The translations under genes were made by a program, and so were the position numbers. The notes below the pieces were generated by a model. That model was not told the origin of the DNA and made no database searches. It saw only the letters and a program-made list of their open reading frames with translations. Source: Neptuniibacter victor (GTDB lineage: Bacteria > Pseudomonadota > Gammaproteobacteria > Pseudomonadales > Balneatricaceae). From it: a stretch of 64,000 nucleotides of DNA. The DNA lies in contig AP025763.1 in the NCBI GenBank assembly GCA_027943745.1, forward strand, positions 992,001-1,056,000. Reading direction: 5' to 3'. Below, in pieces: positions 1-8,421 of this stretch. How positions within the stretch are numbered: the stretch's first letter is position 1; each line of letters begins with the position of its first letter.

Positions 1-1193
1 CTCCACATTCCGGCAAAGGGAGGAAGGCCTATTGTGGATAACGCGGCTAATGTAAAACAGCAAAGCGTAATAGGAATCTGCTTTCCAATGCCATTCAATT
101 CGCTGACACGTGTTTTATGTGTCGCGAGTAAAATAGCCCCGGCGCAGAAGAATAGGGTTATCTTTCCGAAAGCATGGGTCACGATATGCATCGAACTTCC
201 CATAATGCTACTGCTCGTGGCGAGCATAGTCCCCAAAATAATGTAGCTTAGTTGGCCGATGGTGGAATAGGCTAATCGCGCCTTAATGTTGTCCTGTTTT
301 AACGCGATCAATGATGCGGCCACTATGGTGAAACCCGCTAGATAGGCCAAAAAATCAGCCGCTGGTAGTAGGGATATATTATCGATGCCAAACAGGTAGA
401 TGGCGACCTTTAGCAGTGTAAATACCCCGGCTTTAACCACAGCAACCGCATGAAGTAATGCCGATACGGGTACAGGGGCAACCATCGCTGCAGGTAGCCA
501 GCGATGGAAAGGCATAAGAGCAGCCTTCGCAGTACCAAAAACAAATAGCAGTAGCAGTATATTAAGTAAGAGTGGGTCAGTATCTGCTGGAAAAATCCCG
601 TCTGCTTGGAATGCTAAGGTACCCGCGATATTGGCACTCCATATTGTGGCGAGCAATAGGAACATGATGGATGTTCCCATTAAAATGCCGAGATACAGGC
701 GGCCGGCTTGCTTGGCTTGTTTCGACCCCGCGTGGGTCACAAGAGGGAAGGTTGCCAGTGTTAGCATCTCATAAAAAATAAACAACGTTAGCATGTTGCC
801 GGATAGTGCTATCGCTTGGGTGACGGCGATAGAGAGGGCAAAGAAACAGTAAAATCGTGTTTGATTCAGCTCTTTATGCTGGCGCATATACCCGATGGCA
901 TAGAGTGATGTGATGGGCCACAGGGTACTGACAAGCAATGAAAACATGATGCCCAAAGGGTCAGGGCTGAACAGGATCGGATAGTTAGGTAGCGGGATCG
1001 CTAAAATGAGCTGTGGGGGATTTTCAAAATCAATCGTTTGGTAAAACATTGCCGCGCATATGAGCAGAACGATTGAACCTAAAAGCGTGACGGCTTCACG
1101 TAAATTGGGGGACGAATTAAAAAACGGCAGCGTTAGAGCGACCGCAAGTGGAACAATTAATAACGCTAGCATTAGGGTAATTGAAAGCTCCAT
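1..1193 (-). CDS. Mrp antiporter second MrpD/NuoL-M-like subunit (partial, C-terminus outside window)
   Basis: The minus strand is open from an ATG at 1193 to the window edge, about 397 codons with no stop. The translation is a multi-spanning membrane protein of the proton-translocating NuoL/NuoM/MrpD family: hydrophobic throughout, with the lysine-bearing segment FGTAKAALMPFHRWLP and the HAVAVVKAG motif, which in this family carry the TM7 lysine and the histidine of the proton path. It starts 2 bp after the stop of the preceding mrpD-like gene, so it is the seventh gene of the operon and a second MrpD-type subunit. It should work in the membrane as part of the cation/proton antiporter. Which paralogue it is (MrpD2 or the N-terminal half of MrpA) cannot be settled without the missing C-terminus. 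Confidence 0.85.
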   Translation of the reverse strand, partial: MELSITLMLALLIVPLAVALTLPFFNSSPNLREAVTLLGSIVLLICAAMFYQTIDFENPPQLILAIPLPNYPILFSPDPLGIMFSLLVSTLWPITSLYAIGYMRQHKELNQTRFYCFFALSIAVTQAIALSGNMLTLFIFYEMLTLATFPLVTHAGSKQAKQAGRLYLGILMGTSIMFLLLATIWSANIAGTLAFQADGIFPADTDPLLLNILLLLFVFGTAKAALMPFHRWLPAAMVAPVPVSALLHAVAVVKAGVFTLLKVAIYLFGIDNISLLPAADFLAYLAGFTIVAASLIALKQDNIKARLAYSTIGQLSYIILGTMLATSSSIMGSSMHIVTHAFGKITLFFCAGAILLATHKTRVSELNGIGKQIPITLCCFTLAALSTIGLPPFAGMW

Positions 1194-1194
1194 A

Positions 1195-2685
1195 TTAGTA
1201 GCCTCCAACCAGAATATTTGCCGCTCTTTGGGCAAGTGATACGGTTAATTCTGTATTGATACCGTAATAGATATTGGCAATCACCAGTGCCCAAATGGGA
1301 ACAAGCATCGTCAACGGGGCTTCATCTCGTGTTAAAGGGGCGGTTGCTGTTGATGTTGAGGGCTGCAAGGTAATCGCTTCAACCATTTTCCATACATAGA
1401 TAATCGCGAGTAATGATCCGAAAAGGATCAACAGTGCGAGTGGCCAAAGTCCGGCCTCTAGGCTGGCATTGATCATGGACCATTTGCTGATAAAACCGGC
1501 GGTGCCAGGGATGCCAATTAAACTGAGTCCGCCGATAATGATTGCTAAGGAGGTGAGTGGCATCCGTTTCAGCATTCCTTGGCAATGTTTTAATTCTGCA
1601 CCGCCAACTTTGTAAATCATTGCGCCTAGTGCTAGAAATAGCGCGCCTTTCATCAACGCATGATTAAAGAGATGAATGATGGCTGATGCGATACCTAGCT
1701 TGCTTGCTAAACCAATAGAGAGTGAGATATAGCCTAACTGCGCGATGCTTGAGTAGGCTAAAAGGCGTTTAAGATTGACTTGAAATATCGCCACTAACGA
1801 GGACGATACAATAGCGACAGACCCTAAGGCGATGAGAATCACGTCAAGTGGCATCGTGTTTAGGGAAAAATTGAAATCGAAGACGGTCAACAAAAAGCGC
1901 AGCAACATATAGACCGCTACTTTTGTGGCGGTGGCGGCCAAAAAAGCACTGACAACAGAAGGGGCATAGGCGTAAGCGTTGGGTAACCATAAATGCAAAG
2001 GGAACAGTGCTAGCTTTAAACAAACCCCAACGGTTAAAAATGCGAAACCGGCCCTTATGGTTCGGTTGTCGTAAAGTGACGGCAGGCGTTCGGAGAGATC
2101 CTGCATATTAAGGGTGCCGGTCTGCATATATAAAAAGCCGATCCCGATTAGGATAAACGTCGCGCCAATTGTACCCATCACTAAATATTTGAAGGCCGCA
2201 TTGAGTGCGCGCCGATCTTTGCCCAAGCTAATCAGCGTGTATGAAGCTATCGATGAAATTTCTAAGAAAACAAACAAATTGAATACATCGCCGCTGATAC
2301 AGATACCGCTTAATCCAGCAATGGCGAGTAAAAGTGTGGCGTAAAAAGGCACAATCCTATTTTTACTGATCTCCTGTTCTACTGAATAGCGAGCGAAGAG
2401 AACAACCAAACTCGCAATGCTAGTCAGTAATAACAAAAGAATAATGCTGAGCAGATCTAGCCTATATTCAATTCCCCACGGAGGTTGCCAACCGCCCAGC
2501 GAATAGCTAATCGGACCAGATAAAGTAATTGTATTGAGGAGCTTTATCGAACCAATAAAGCTTGAAATACACGCAGCTAATGCCAGTAACCAGCTTGCTT
2601 TTGCACTATCAAAGAGTACGCATAAAGGTGCAGCTATCAATGGAATGATAATGATGAGGATTGGTAGATGATCGACAAGACTCAT
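1195..2685 (-). CDS. mrpD: Mrp-type Na+/H+ antiporter subunit D
   Basis: This 496-residue integral membrane protein has the length and profile of MrpD/MnhD: about 14 hydrophobic segments, the conserved glutamate segment NLFVFLEISSIASYTLI near residue 145 and the lysine segment VGVCLKLALFPLHLWLPNAY near residue 225. These are the acidic and basic residues of the antiporter-like channel shared with NuoM/NuoN. Its start overlaps the end of mrpC by 4 bp and the next MrpD-like gene begins 2 bp after its stop, so it is translationally coupled within the operon. It exchanges protons for Na+ (or K+) across the inner membrane as part of the multisubunit complex. The family is certain; the ion is inferred. 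Confidence 0.92.
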   Translation of the reverse strand: MSLVDHLPILIIIIPLIAAPLCVLFDSAKASWLLALAACISSFIGSIKLLNTITLSGPISYSLGGWQPPWGIEYRLDLLSIILLLLLTSIASLVVLFARYSVEQEISKNRIVPFYATLLLAIAGLSGICISGDVFNLFVFLEISSIASYTLISLGKDRRALNAAFKYLVMGTIGATFILIGIGFLYMQTGTLNMQDLSERLPSLYDNRTIRAGFAFLTVGVCLKLALFPLHLWLPNAYAYAPSVVSAFLAATATKVAVYMLLRFLLTVFDFNFSLNTMPLDVILIALGSVAIVSSSLVAIFQVNLKRLLAYSSIAQLGYISLSIGLASKLGIASAIIHLFNHALMKGALFLALGAMIYKVGGAELKHCQGMLKRMPLTSLAIIIGGLSLIGIPGTAGFISKWSMINASLEAGLWPLALLILFGSLLAIIYVWKMVEAITLQPSTSTATAPLTRDEAPLTMLVPIWALVIANIYYGINTELTVSLAQRAANILVGGY

Positions 2686-3104
2686 GATCGATCCTCTTTG
2701 TATTCCGATGAGTGTTTTTCTTCTACTACTACAGGCTCATCCTCGTCATCTTTTCTGTTATCAATAACCTGGATTTCATCCTCTTCAACGGTGTTATAGG
2801 TTTCTTTAATTCGAATGATAATGGCTAAACCGACAGCGGTTGTTGATACCGATACAACAATGGCTGTCAGAATGAGCACATGCGGAAGTGGATTGGAATA
2901 AAGGTTGCTACCTTCAACATAGATAGGCACTTCGCCTCCACTGACGTGACCAATGCTGATATATAGAATAAAAGCAGAAGCTTGGAATAGACTTAACCCA
3001 ATGATTTTTTTAACTAAATTTCCTTGTGAGATAACAACAAAAAAACCTGCCATCATTAGGAAAATAACCACCCAATAGTTAAAAAGGCCTGCGACATTAC
3101 TCAT
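2682..3104 (-). CDS. mrpC: Mrp-type Na+/H+ antiporter subunit C (NuoK-like)
   Basis: The 140-residue protein has three hydrophobic helices (about residues 12-28, 35-52 and 72-98) and the MrpC/NuoK motifs GLSLFQASAFILYIS and PHVLILTAIVVS, followed by a strongly acidic C-terminal tail (residues 108-140) that is longer than in a minimal NuoK-like subunit. It overlaps the neighbouring genes by 4 bp on both sides. It is a small membrane subunit of the antiporter. The tail is presumably cytoplasmic, and its role is unknown. Confidence 0.92.
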   Translation of the reverse strand: MSNVAGLFNYWVVIFLMMAGFFVVISQGNLVKKIIGLSLFQASAFILYISIGHVSGGEVPIYVEGSNLYSNPLPHVLILTAIVVSVSTTAVGLAIIIRIKETYNTVEEDEIQVIDNRKDDEDEPVVVEEKHSSEYKEDRS

Positions 3105-4087
3105 AGAGGAGGCCTCCTATCCGTTTTTACTGTGATTTGGGCACGGCCTGAAAAGGCAAAAAATATAGTTAAGGCAACAGAGAAGACGGTGATGCCTACA
3201 CCTAGCTCAACAAGAAAAATGCCGATATGTTGCGCCGACGTTGGATTGTCAGAGAGGGCGCTGTAATCGAGAAACGCTTTGCCATTGAATAAACTGTAGA
3301 GACCAACACTGGCATAAAGCAAAACGCCCAATGCTGCCATACGTTTTAAAAACGTAGGTGGAATGATCAGACGAGCATCGCCTTCACCGAAGACGAGATC
3401 ATAAAGGATAAATCCACTGGCAAAAATAATACCTGCTTGGAAGCCCCCCCCTGCACCATAATCACCATGGAGTTGAACATATAATGCAAACAATAGGATA
3501 AAAGGTAAAAGTACCTTTACCACAACTCTGAGCACTAACTGATCCCCGATGGCCGATCGGCCGGGGTGAACTTCACCACTGTCTTGGATACCGAGAATAA
3601 TAATAACGGCAAGCCCAGCGCAGAAAATCACAAAGGTTTCACCCAGCGTGTCGTAGCCACGATAGCTGGCTAAGACGGATGTCACCATATTAGGGATGCC
3701 AATCTCTTTTGGGCTTTCCTCGATATAACGAGGAGAGACATGTTGTTGTGCCGGTGCATTAGGGTCACCCAGTAACGGGGCATCCAAAGTACCGTACACT
3801 AATGCGGCACCGGTGATGGACACAACGATCAAGGGGATGAATATATTGTGTTTTGGTTTACGCTCGTAACGTCCGGTTAAGCGTAAGGTCGCTAGCATCA
3901 ATACTGTTGTTATACCGGCACCTACAGCGGCTTCTGTAAAGGCAACATCGATCGCATCGAGACTTAAGAAAAATGTGGCGGTCAGAAAACTATATATGCC
4001 AAATAACATTGTGACAGCAAACAGATCCCTAATTCGAATGGCTGCAATGGCCGTCACGCAAAGCATGGCTAGTAATGATATATCCAT
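3101..4087 (-). CDS. mrpB: Fused MrpA C-terminal (MbhD/MbhE-like) and MrpB subunit
   Basis: This 328-residue membrane protein combines parts that are separate in the standard seven-gene operon. Residues 1-75 match the DUF4040/MbhD-like part of the MrpA C-terminus (IRDLFAVTMLFGIYSFL, then AFTEAAVGAGITTVL). Residues 80-170 match the MbhE-like part (VTSVLASYRGYDTLGET). Residues 180-320 are MrpB (KVLLPFILLFALYVQLHGD, then GGGFQAGIIFASGFIL). It overlaps mrpG by 1 bp and mrpC by 4 bp. Such A'-B fusions occur in group-2-type Mrp operons. Here the long N-terminal ion-translocating half of MrpA is absent upstream, and MrpD-like paralogues downstream may replace it. Confidence 0.9.
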   Translation of the reverse strand: MDISLLAMLCVTAIAAIRIRDLFAVTMLFGIYSFLTATFFLSLDAIDVAFTEAAVGAGITTVLMLATLRLTGRYERKPKHNIFIPLIVVSITGAALVYGTLDAPLLGDPNAPAQQHVSPRYIEESPKEIGIPNMVTSVLASYRGYDTLGETFVIFCAGLAVIIILGIQDSGEVHPGRSAIGDQLVLRVVVKVLLPFILLFALYVQLHGDYGAGGGFQAGIIFASGFILYDLVFGEGDARLIIPPTFLKRMAALGVLLYASVGLYSLFNGKAFLDYSALSDNPTSAQHIGIFLVELGVGITVFSVALTIFFAFSGRAQITVKTDRRPPL

Positions 4088-4476
4088 TAAGGTGTCGATA
4101 TATCACCTCCAGTTTCTGAAGAATTTTTTTGGGAAGTCTGCTTTTTAGCTTCTTTTTCAGCATCCCCTTTTGAGCGAGTAAATGGAACTAGACCGCCATG
4201 TAAAGCTGCCTTGGTCATTGCATGGGATGCAGTTGGGTTGGTGGCTAATACAATGAGCATGATCATCAATAGTTTTATACTATCTAGGGATAGATCGGGT
4301 TGATTTAAAATAATGCCGGTGATTAGCAAGGGGGTCGCCAGTGTTTCAGTAACACCGGCAGCATGAACGCGAGTAAAGAAATCGGGAAAACGTAAAAGCC
4401 CCACGCCACCTGTAATGCATAAAAAGCCGCCAATCAGAAAACATGATGCGCTGAGGAAGTTAAGGAGTGTGTCCAT
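4087..4476 (-). CDS. mrpG: Mrp-type Na+/H+ antiporter subunit G
   Basis: The 129-residue protein has three membrane helices and the hallmark MrpG sequence GLLRFPDFFTRVHAAGVTET near residues 26-45, followed by a charged cytoplasmic tail rich in Lys, Glu and Ser. It sits 2 bp after mrpF and overlaps the A'B fusion gene by one base. It is a small structural subunit of the antiporter. MrpG is rarely confused with other families, so the assignment is firm. Confidence 0.93.
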   Translation of the reverse strand: MDTLLNFLSASCFLIGGFLCITGGVGLLRFPDFFTRVHAAGVTETLATPLLITGIILNQPDLSLDSIKLLMIMLIVLATNPTASHAMTKAALHGGLVPFTRSKGDAEKEAKKQTSQKNSSETGGDISTP

Positions 4477-4478
4477 CG

Positions 4479-4751
4479 CTATTCATCCTCCTGGCTAGGC
4501 AGGGTTTTCTGGTATTCAAAAAAACGCATGACAGCGATACTGCTGATAAAGTTAATCATTGCATAGAGAAGCGCTATATCAGCATAGCCTGACCAGCCCA
4601 ACGCATGCCCGCCAACGGCGATAAGCAGTACCGCTTTGGTCCCAACCATATTGGTGGCAAGCATTCTGTCATAGGCGGTCGGTCCCAAGCAGGCTCTAAT
4701 GAGAGCTAGCCCCATAGTGACAATAATGGCGACGACGGCTGCAAATAGCAT
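4479..4751 (-). CDS. mrpF: Mrp-type Na+/H+ antiporter subunit F
   Basis: This 90-residue three-helix protein carries the MrpF signature LIRACLGPTAYDRMLATNMV (residues 17-36) and the segment DIALLYAMINFISSIA. It lies 2 bp after mrpE and 2 bp before mrpG, with no room for separate promoters. Length and motif match the family. Confidence 0.93.
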   Translation of the reverse strand: MLFAAVVAIIVTMGLALIRACLGPTAYDRMLATNMVGTKAVLLIAVGGHALGWSGYADIALLYAMINFISSIAVMRFFEYQKTLPSQEDE

Positions 4752-4753
4752 AG

Positions 4754-5221
4754 TTATATCCTCAACCGTTTGATCTGTTTCTCCATTTCTCCTTCACGGA
4801 GCTGCTTCATTCCTTCCGGAGTGAGTGTATGTATAAGGAAATGATCATCTTTGATGTCAGTGGTTAACGTACCTGGCGTCAGCGTAATTGAGTTTGCGTA
4901 AAGGGTTTTCTCACGCGCGCTTTTTACATGAATATCGAGTCGTTCCCATACCGGATCAATAGGCAGCTTTGGATCCCAAATTCGACGCACAACATCGATG
5001 TTTGATAGCAGCACATTCCAACTTAACCAACCCGCGTAGCGAAATAGCTTAAGGGTTATTTTGAGTAGGGCGGGTTCACGGTCAATTTGATCCATGCGAT
5101 GTTGAAGCCAGGCGATAAGAAGAACCGATATTAGCCCAAGGGATAGAAAGAAGAGGGTCAGATGGCCTGATAACAGCAGCCAAAATAGGTATAAAACCAA
5201 TATAAGAATTAGATAATGCAT
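4754..5221 (-). CDS. mrpE: Mrp-type Na+/H+ antiporter subunit E, first gene of the operon
   Basis: The 155-residue protein has two N-terminal membrane helices (residues 2-40), the family segment AGWLSWNVLLSNIDVVRRIW near residues 63-82 and the conserved SITLTPGTLTTDI close to the C-terminus. It is the promoter-proximal gene, so the order is E-F-G-A'B-C-D-D2. This resembles the Mrp-like block of archaeal Mbh hydrogenases rather than the bacterial A-to-G order. The gap to the divergent exonuclease gene (about 190 bp) should hold the operon promoter. Confidence 0.92.
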   Translation of the reverse strand: MHYLILILVLYLFWLLLSGHLTLFFLSLGLISVLLIAWLQHRMDQIDREPALLKITLKLFRYAGWLSWNVLLSNIDVVRRIWDPKLPIDPVWERLDIHVKSAREKTLYANSITLTPGTLTTDIKDDHFLIHTLTPEGMKQLREGEMEKQIKRLRI

Positions 5222-5354
5222 GTCAATTTTCCCTTCCTAAAAACTAACAATGGATAAGAGCTGTTGTTGTTTTAATTGATTGCTCTTATCTGTACCGGGT
5301 TAATTCTTCCCTCTGTACTGTATTTAAAGGTAAGTATAGTCAGAAAAAATTTAG

Positions 5355-5385
5355 TTGTAGGAAATTCTGCCGATAGTACTATGAT
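5355..5385 (+). promoter_or_regulatory. Candidate promoter for the exonuclease gene
   Basis: A good -10 hexamer TATGAT lies at 5380-5385, with a weak -35 (TTGTAG, 5355-5360) at 19-bp spacing. Transcription would begin near 5392, giving a leader of about 23 nt that just contains the Shine-Dalgarno at 5403. The spacing is long and the -35 poor, so this is tentative. Confidence 0.35.
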
Positions 5386-5402
5386 ATTTAAGAGAAAATT
5401 TC

Positions 5403-5408
5403 AGGAGG
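5403..5408 (+). promoter_or_regulatory. Perfect Shine-Dalgarno AGGAGG that decides a non-AUG start
   Basis: AGGAGG at 5403-5408 is a full match to the anti-Shine-Dalgarno. The codon 6 nt downstream, in the frame of the exonuclease, is ATC (5415). The frame has no ATG, GTG or TTG between its upstream stop (TGA at 5382) and residue 82, by which point the first catalytic motif has already passed. The site therefore points to initiation at AUC. Confidence 0.65.
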
Positions 5409-5414
5409 AAACCC

Positions 5415-5942
5415 ATCGCACGTATCGTTTGTCCTCATATTATCGATATAGAAGCATCAGGCTTCGGTTCGGATAGTTATCCTATAGAGGTAGGTGTAGC
5501 GCTGGCGGGCGGTGAAAAATATTGCAGTCTTATTCAGCCAAAACAGGATTGGGTCCATTGGAGCTCAGAGGCCGAGAGCTATCATAATATTCCACGTCAG
5601 AATTTAATTGATTATGGTGCACCCTCCGAGAAAGTTGCGGCTGACCTTAATCGGCTTTTGTATAACCAAACGGTTTATAGCGATGGCTGGGTTGTAGATC
5701 AGACATGGATTATCAAGTTGTTCTATCGTGCGGGCGTGCCAATGCAATTTCGGATGAGTGCTTTAGAAATGATTTTATCCGAGGGGCAGATGAATATTTG
5801 GCACGAGGTAAAAGCGCTGGTCGAAGAAGAACTGAATATTGTTCGGCATCGCGCGAGTAACGATGCTCAAATCATTCAGCAGACCTATGTTAGAACACGA
5901 ACAATTTGCCAAGAGGAGCAGTCTAGCGATTGCTCCTCTTAA
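5415..5942 (+). CDS. DEDDh 3'-5' exonuclease (RNase T/DnaQ fold), probable AUC start
   Basis: Read from ATC at 5415 this is a 175-residue protein with all motifs of a DEDDh exonuclease: Exo I DIEASGFGS (D11, E13), a central aspartate in SDGWVVDQTW (D95, or D90), and Exo III HRASND (H145, D150). Such enzymes remove nucleotides from 3' ends of RNA or DNA using two metal ions; the substrate here is unknown. No canonical start codon exists upstream of the Exo I motif in this frame, yet a perfect AGGAGG sits 6 nt before the ATC. An annotation that insists on ATG, GTG or TTG would start at the TTG at 5658, lose half the active site and miscall the gene. A single-base sequence difference that removed an ATG is the alternative. 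Confidence 0.72.
   Translation: MARIVCPHIIDIEASGFGSDSYPIEVGVALAGGEKYCSLIQPKQDWVHWSSEAESYHNIPRQNLIDYGAPSEKVAADLNRLLYNQTVYSDGWVVDQTWIIKLFYRAGVPMQFRMSALEMILSEGQMNIWHEVKALVEEELNIVRHRASNDAQIIQQTYVRTRTICQEEQSSDCSS
5911..5940. terminator. Perfect inverted repeat at the convergent gene junction
   Basis: AAGAGGAGCA (5911-5920) and TGCTCCTCTT (5931-5940) form a perfect 10-bp stem with a 10-nt loop, ending in the last codons of the exonuclease gene. The minus-strand DUF3549 gene ends just beyond. No long T-run follows on either strand, so it may act as a weak bidirectional terminator or a 3'-end stabiliser. Confidence 0.5.
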
Positions 5943-5947
5943 CAGAC

Positions 5948-7003
5948 TTAACCAAAGTTTGAACCAAACATCTCGCCAATGGCTTGTGTTAAAGCATCGC
6001 TACGATCTTCGTTTCTGAACTGCATTAGGATTAATGCACGTAGTGCCGGCATAAACATGAGGTCCGATAGAATTCTCGAAAATCCAGACTGACCTGCTTT
6101 GCCGATGGCTAATTTTTCAAGGAATAGCTGGAGTGTTGCTATCTCTTGGAGGTTCTCGTGGCAACGTGTGGCAATTGAGATGATGACTTCAGGTTCTAGG
6201 GCGAAATCACTTTCTAAAATTGCATGAATAAGCGCTTGTTTACGAGGGCTGTTTTTGCCGTTTGAAAGACCACGGGTAAGGGCTGCAATGTGGTTAGCGT
6301 TTGCGCTACCACGCTCAAGCGTTTGTTCAGCCCGGAGGCAAAGGGCATCGTATAATTTGTGGTCTGGTTCGATGCTTTCTAGGCAAGTACAAAGTACTTC
6401 AAAAGGAACGTCAGGCAGTAGTGGAATAGACTGTGTGAGTATTTTGCTGTTATTCCCACTTTCGTGGCGAATCACTAAATCGGCAATGCCTTGGAAGCCT
6501 AGAGACTGCCACTGATCAAAACCAACTTGTCCTGCAAAGTACTGTTGCGCGGGTTCAAAATACTGAGAGGCGGGCTCTTTTGAGGTCAGCGTGGAGTAGG
6601 CGTGAAAGAGTGCCATTTTCTCTTGATCAGGTTTGAATGAAAAAGGATTATCTTTTAGTGCATCTTCCGGCATCTCACCGCTTTGCTCGTGCTTTAAAAC
6701 ACCACCGGCATTTTTAAGGAGGCGAGATAAAAGATCGTCACGCACAGCTTGGATCAGGTAACCCTGTTCGTCCAGCGGTAATTTTAAAAACCAAGCAGCC
6801 CCTTGCGCTTTGTTTTTGGGATTCCAAACCATTAAAGCAACCCAAGCGTGTTGAAGGTACGGGTATGGGTATGGGGTTTGTTGGTTTTCTATCTTCTCAA
6901 ACTGTTCGACTGAAAACTTTTGTACTCTTCTTCCCATATCGAAGAAACGGAATTGACCACCACTTTGGCGAAGAAGTTCAGTAAGAGAAGATATATCAGA
7001 CAT
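5948..7003 (-). CDS. DUF3549 family protein
   Basis: The protein (351 residues from ATG 7003) has the N-terminal signature of DUF3549: SLTELLRQSGGQFRFFDMGR, then HAWVALMVWNP and GAAWFLKLPLDEQG. This family is found in Pseudomonas and relatives; its function is unknown and I claim none. There is no signal peptide or membrane segment, so it should be cytoplasmic. The C-terminal half (from about residue 200) is helical and repeat-like. An in-frame GTG at 7012 is possible, but AGGTG lies 6 nt before the ATG at 7003, which I prefer. The gene stands alone and converges with the exonuclease. Confidence 0.85.
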   Translation of the reverse strand: MSDISSLTELLRQSGGQFRFFDMGRRVQKFSVEQFEKIENQQTPYPYPYLQHAWVALMVWNPKNKAQGAAWFLKLPLDEQGYLIQAVRDDLLSRLLKNAGGVLKHEQSGEMPEDALKDNPFSFKPDQEKMALFHAYSTLTSKEPASQYFEPAQQYFAGQVGFDQWQSLGFQGIADLVIRHESGNNSKILTQSIPLLPDVPFEVLCTCLESIEPDHKLYDALCLRAEQTLERGSANANHIAALTRGLSNGKNSPRKQALIHAILESDFALEPEVIISIATRCHENLQEIATLQLFLEKLAIGKAGQSGFSRILSDLMFMPALRALILMQFRNEDRSDALTQAIGEMFGSNFG

Positions 7004-7088
7004 GATTGGCACCTAAATAAACAGGAGCGCAATTTTAACAGTTTTGAGGCGAGGAACAATAAGACCAGAGACTCAAAAGAGAGAAGAA

Positions 7089-8303
7089 TTAAATGATACA
7101 GTATTGATTTTTACCTGACTTCTTCGCTTTATACATCGCCTTATCCGCTAAAGTAATAGCGTCTTCCGCATTTACCTTTTCATTTGAGAAAACATAGATA
7201 CCGATACTGGCAGATATAGTGACACTCTCATCCTTCATTTCAATTTGTGTATCTAATATTTGCAGTAGTTTGTGAGCAACCACTACCGCTTGCGTGGTTG
7301 AATTTATATCAGCTAAAACAACTAGAAATTCATCGCCGCCTAAGCGCCCCAAGATATCTGATCCTCTTAATGCCTTATCCATTCTGCTGGAAAGGTCCAT
7401 GAGGCACTGATCGCCGACATCATGTCCAAAATTGTCATTGATCGCTTTAAAGTTATCTATATCGATAAACATGATTGCTGCGGGTGTTTTGGTTCGTTGC
7501 GAGGATGAGATCACCATCTCTAACTGACGAAGGAGGTACATACGGTTGGGTAAACCAGTGAGATCATCGTGACAAGCTAAGTGCTCTAATTCATCGTTTA
7601 CTCTAGTCAGCAGGCGGCTCTGTTTGGAGGTATTTATAATGACGTAGCTGGCAAAGAGAAATCCTGCAGTAATGATGAGGATAACGATTGAAATAAGCCG
7701 TGAGAGGAGTGAGTCCATTTGGGAGGATGAGTTTTCTCGGGCGAACTCGTTTTGTGATTGCTGTAAGGCGATTAAGCTATCTAGCAGGTTGGCGACAGCG
7801 ATTTGATCCGTTAACACTTGATTTAATGGTTGAGTATAATTTGAAAGATCATCTTCCATTAGTTGTTCAGCAAAACGGCGCAAGACAGGTGCACGTTTTG
7901 TTGTTTCTTGATCCAAAAGCGCCATGATGTTTTTTTCATCGGGCGTGAGTGTAGCGGACAGCATGGCGCTGCGTGACTGATGATAATCAGAACCATGCTG
8001 ATAGAATTTTTGGAACAGGGTGTCTCGCTCAAAAAAATCTTCTTGCAAGGTCATGTGCCAAAGCAGGATGGCGCGTTCTCTGACTGATACGCGCATAGCC
8101 ATTGCAGCGCGCAGCTGAGCATCATTATTCTTTGTGGTTTCTACTAAGGTGGTTCTGATGTGAGAGTATTGCAGATACGAGTATACAGACGTCATTGTAA
8201 ACGCGAAAAAAATCACACAAAAGCCAAGTAGATAGAAATATGTACTAAATGTCTGGCGTTCTCTTCCCATCCCACCGTTGCCATCAGTAACGGAAACTGA
8301 CAC
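7089..8303 (-). CDS. Membrane-anchored diguanylate cyclase (GGDEF)
   Basis: This 404-residue protein has a TM helix at about 23-45, a helical periplasmic sensor region at about 46-200, a second TM at about 202-224 and a GGDEF domain at about 238-404. The active site is intact (GGDEF at 322-326), and RGSD at 313-316, five residues upstream, is the canonical allosteric I-site. The expected output is c-di-GMP from two GTP with product inhibition. The sensor resembles four-helix-bundle modules found in chemoreceptors; its ligand is unknown. The start used here is a GTG with a weak Shine-Dalgarno; the ATG at 8270 is an alternative. There is no EAL domain. Confidence 0.93.
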   Translation of the reverse strand: MSVSVTDGNGGMGRERQTFSTYFYLLGFCVIFFAFTMTSVYSYLQYSHIRTTLVETTKNNDAQLRAAMAMRVSVRERAILLWHMTLQEDFFERDTLFQKFYQHGSDYHQSRSAMLSATLTPDEKNIMALLDQETTKRAPVLRRFAEQLMEDDLSNYTQPLNQVLTDQIAVANLLDSLIALQQSQNEFARENSSSQMDSLLSRLISIVILIITAGFLFASYVIINTSKQSRLLTRVNDELEHLACHDDLTGLPNRMYLLRQLEMVISSSQRTKTPAAIMFIDIDNFKAINDNFGHDVGDQCLMDLSSRMDKALRGSDILGRLGGDEFLVVLADINSTTQAVVVAHKLLQILDTQIEMKDESVTISASIGIYVFSNEKVNAEDAITLADKAMYKAKKSGKNQYCII

Positions 8304-8421
8304 TTGAATTAGCTTAGACTCAAGGGTGTTTCCTAAACAAACATTGATTCTAGTTTAGAGCAAATTGAAGCGCTTGTACTCGGTTGATATTACTATTGTT
8401 ACTTTTTCTTGATCTTAGTCT

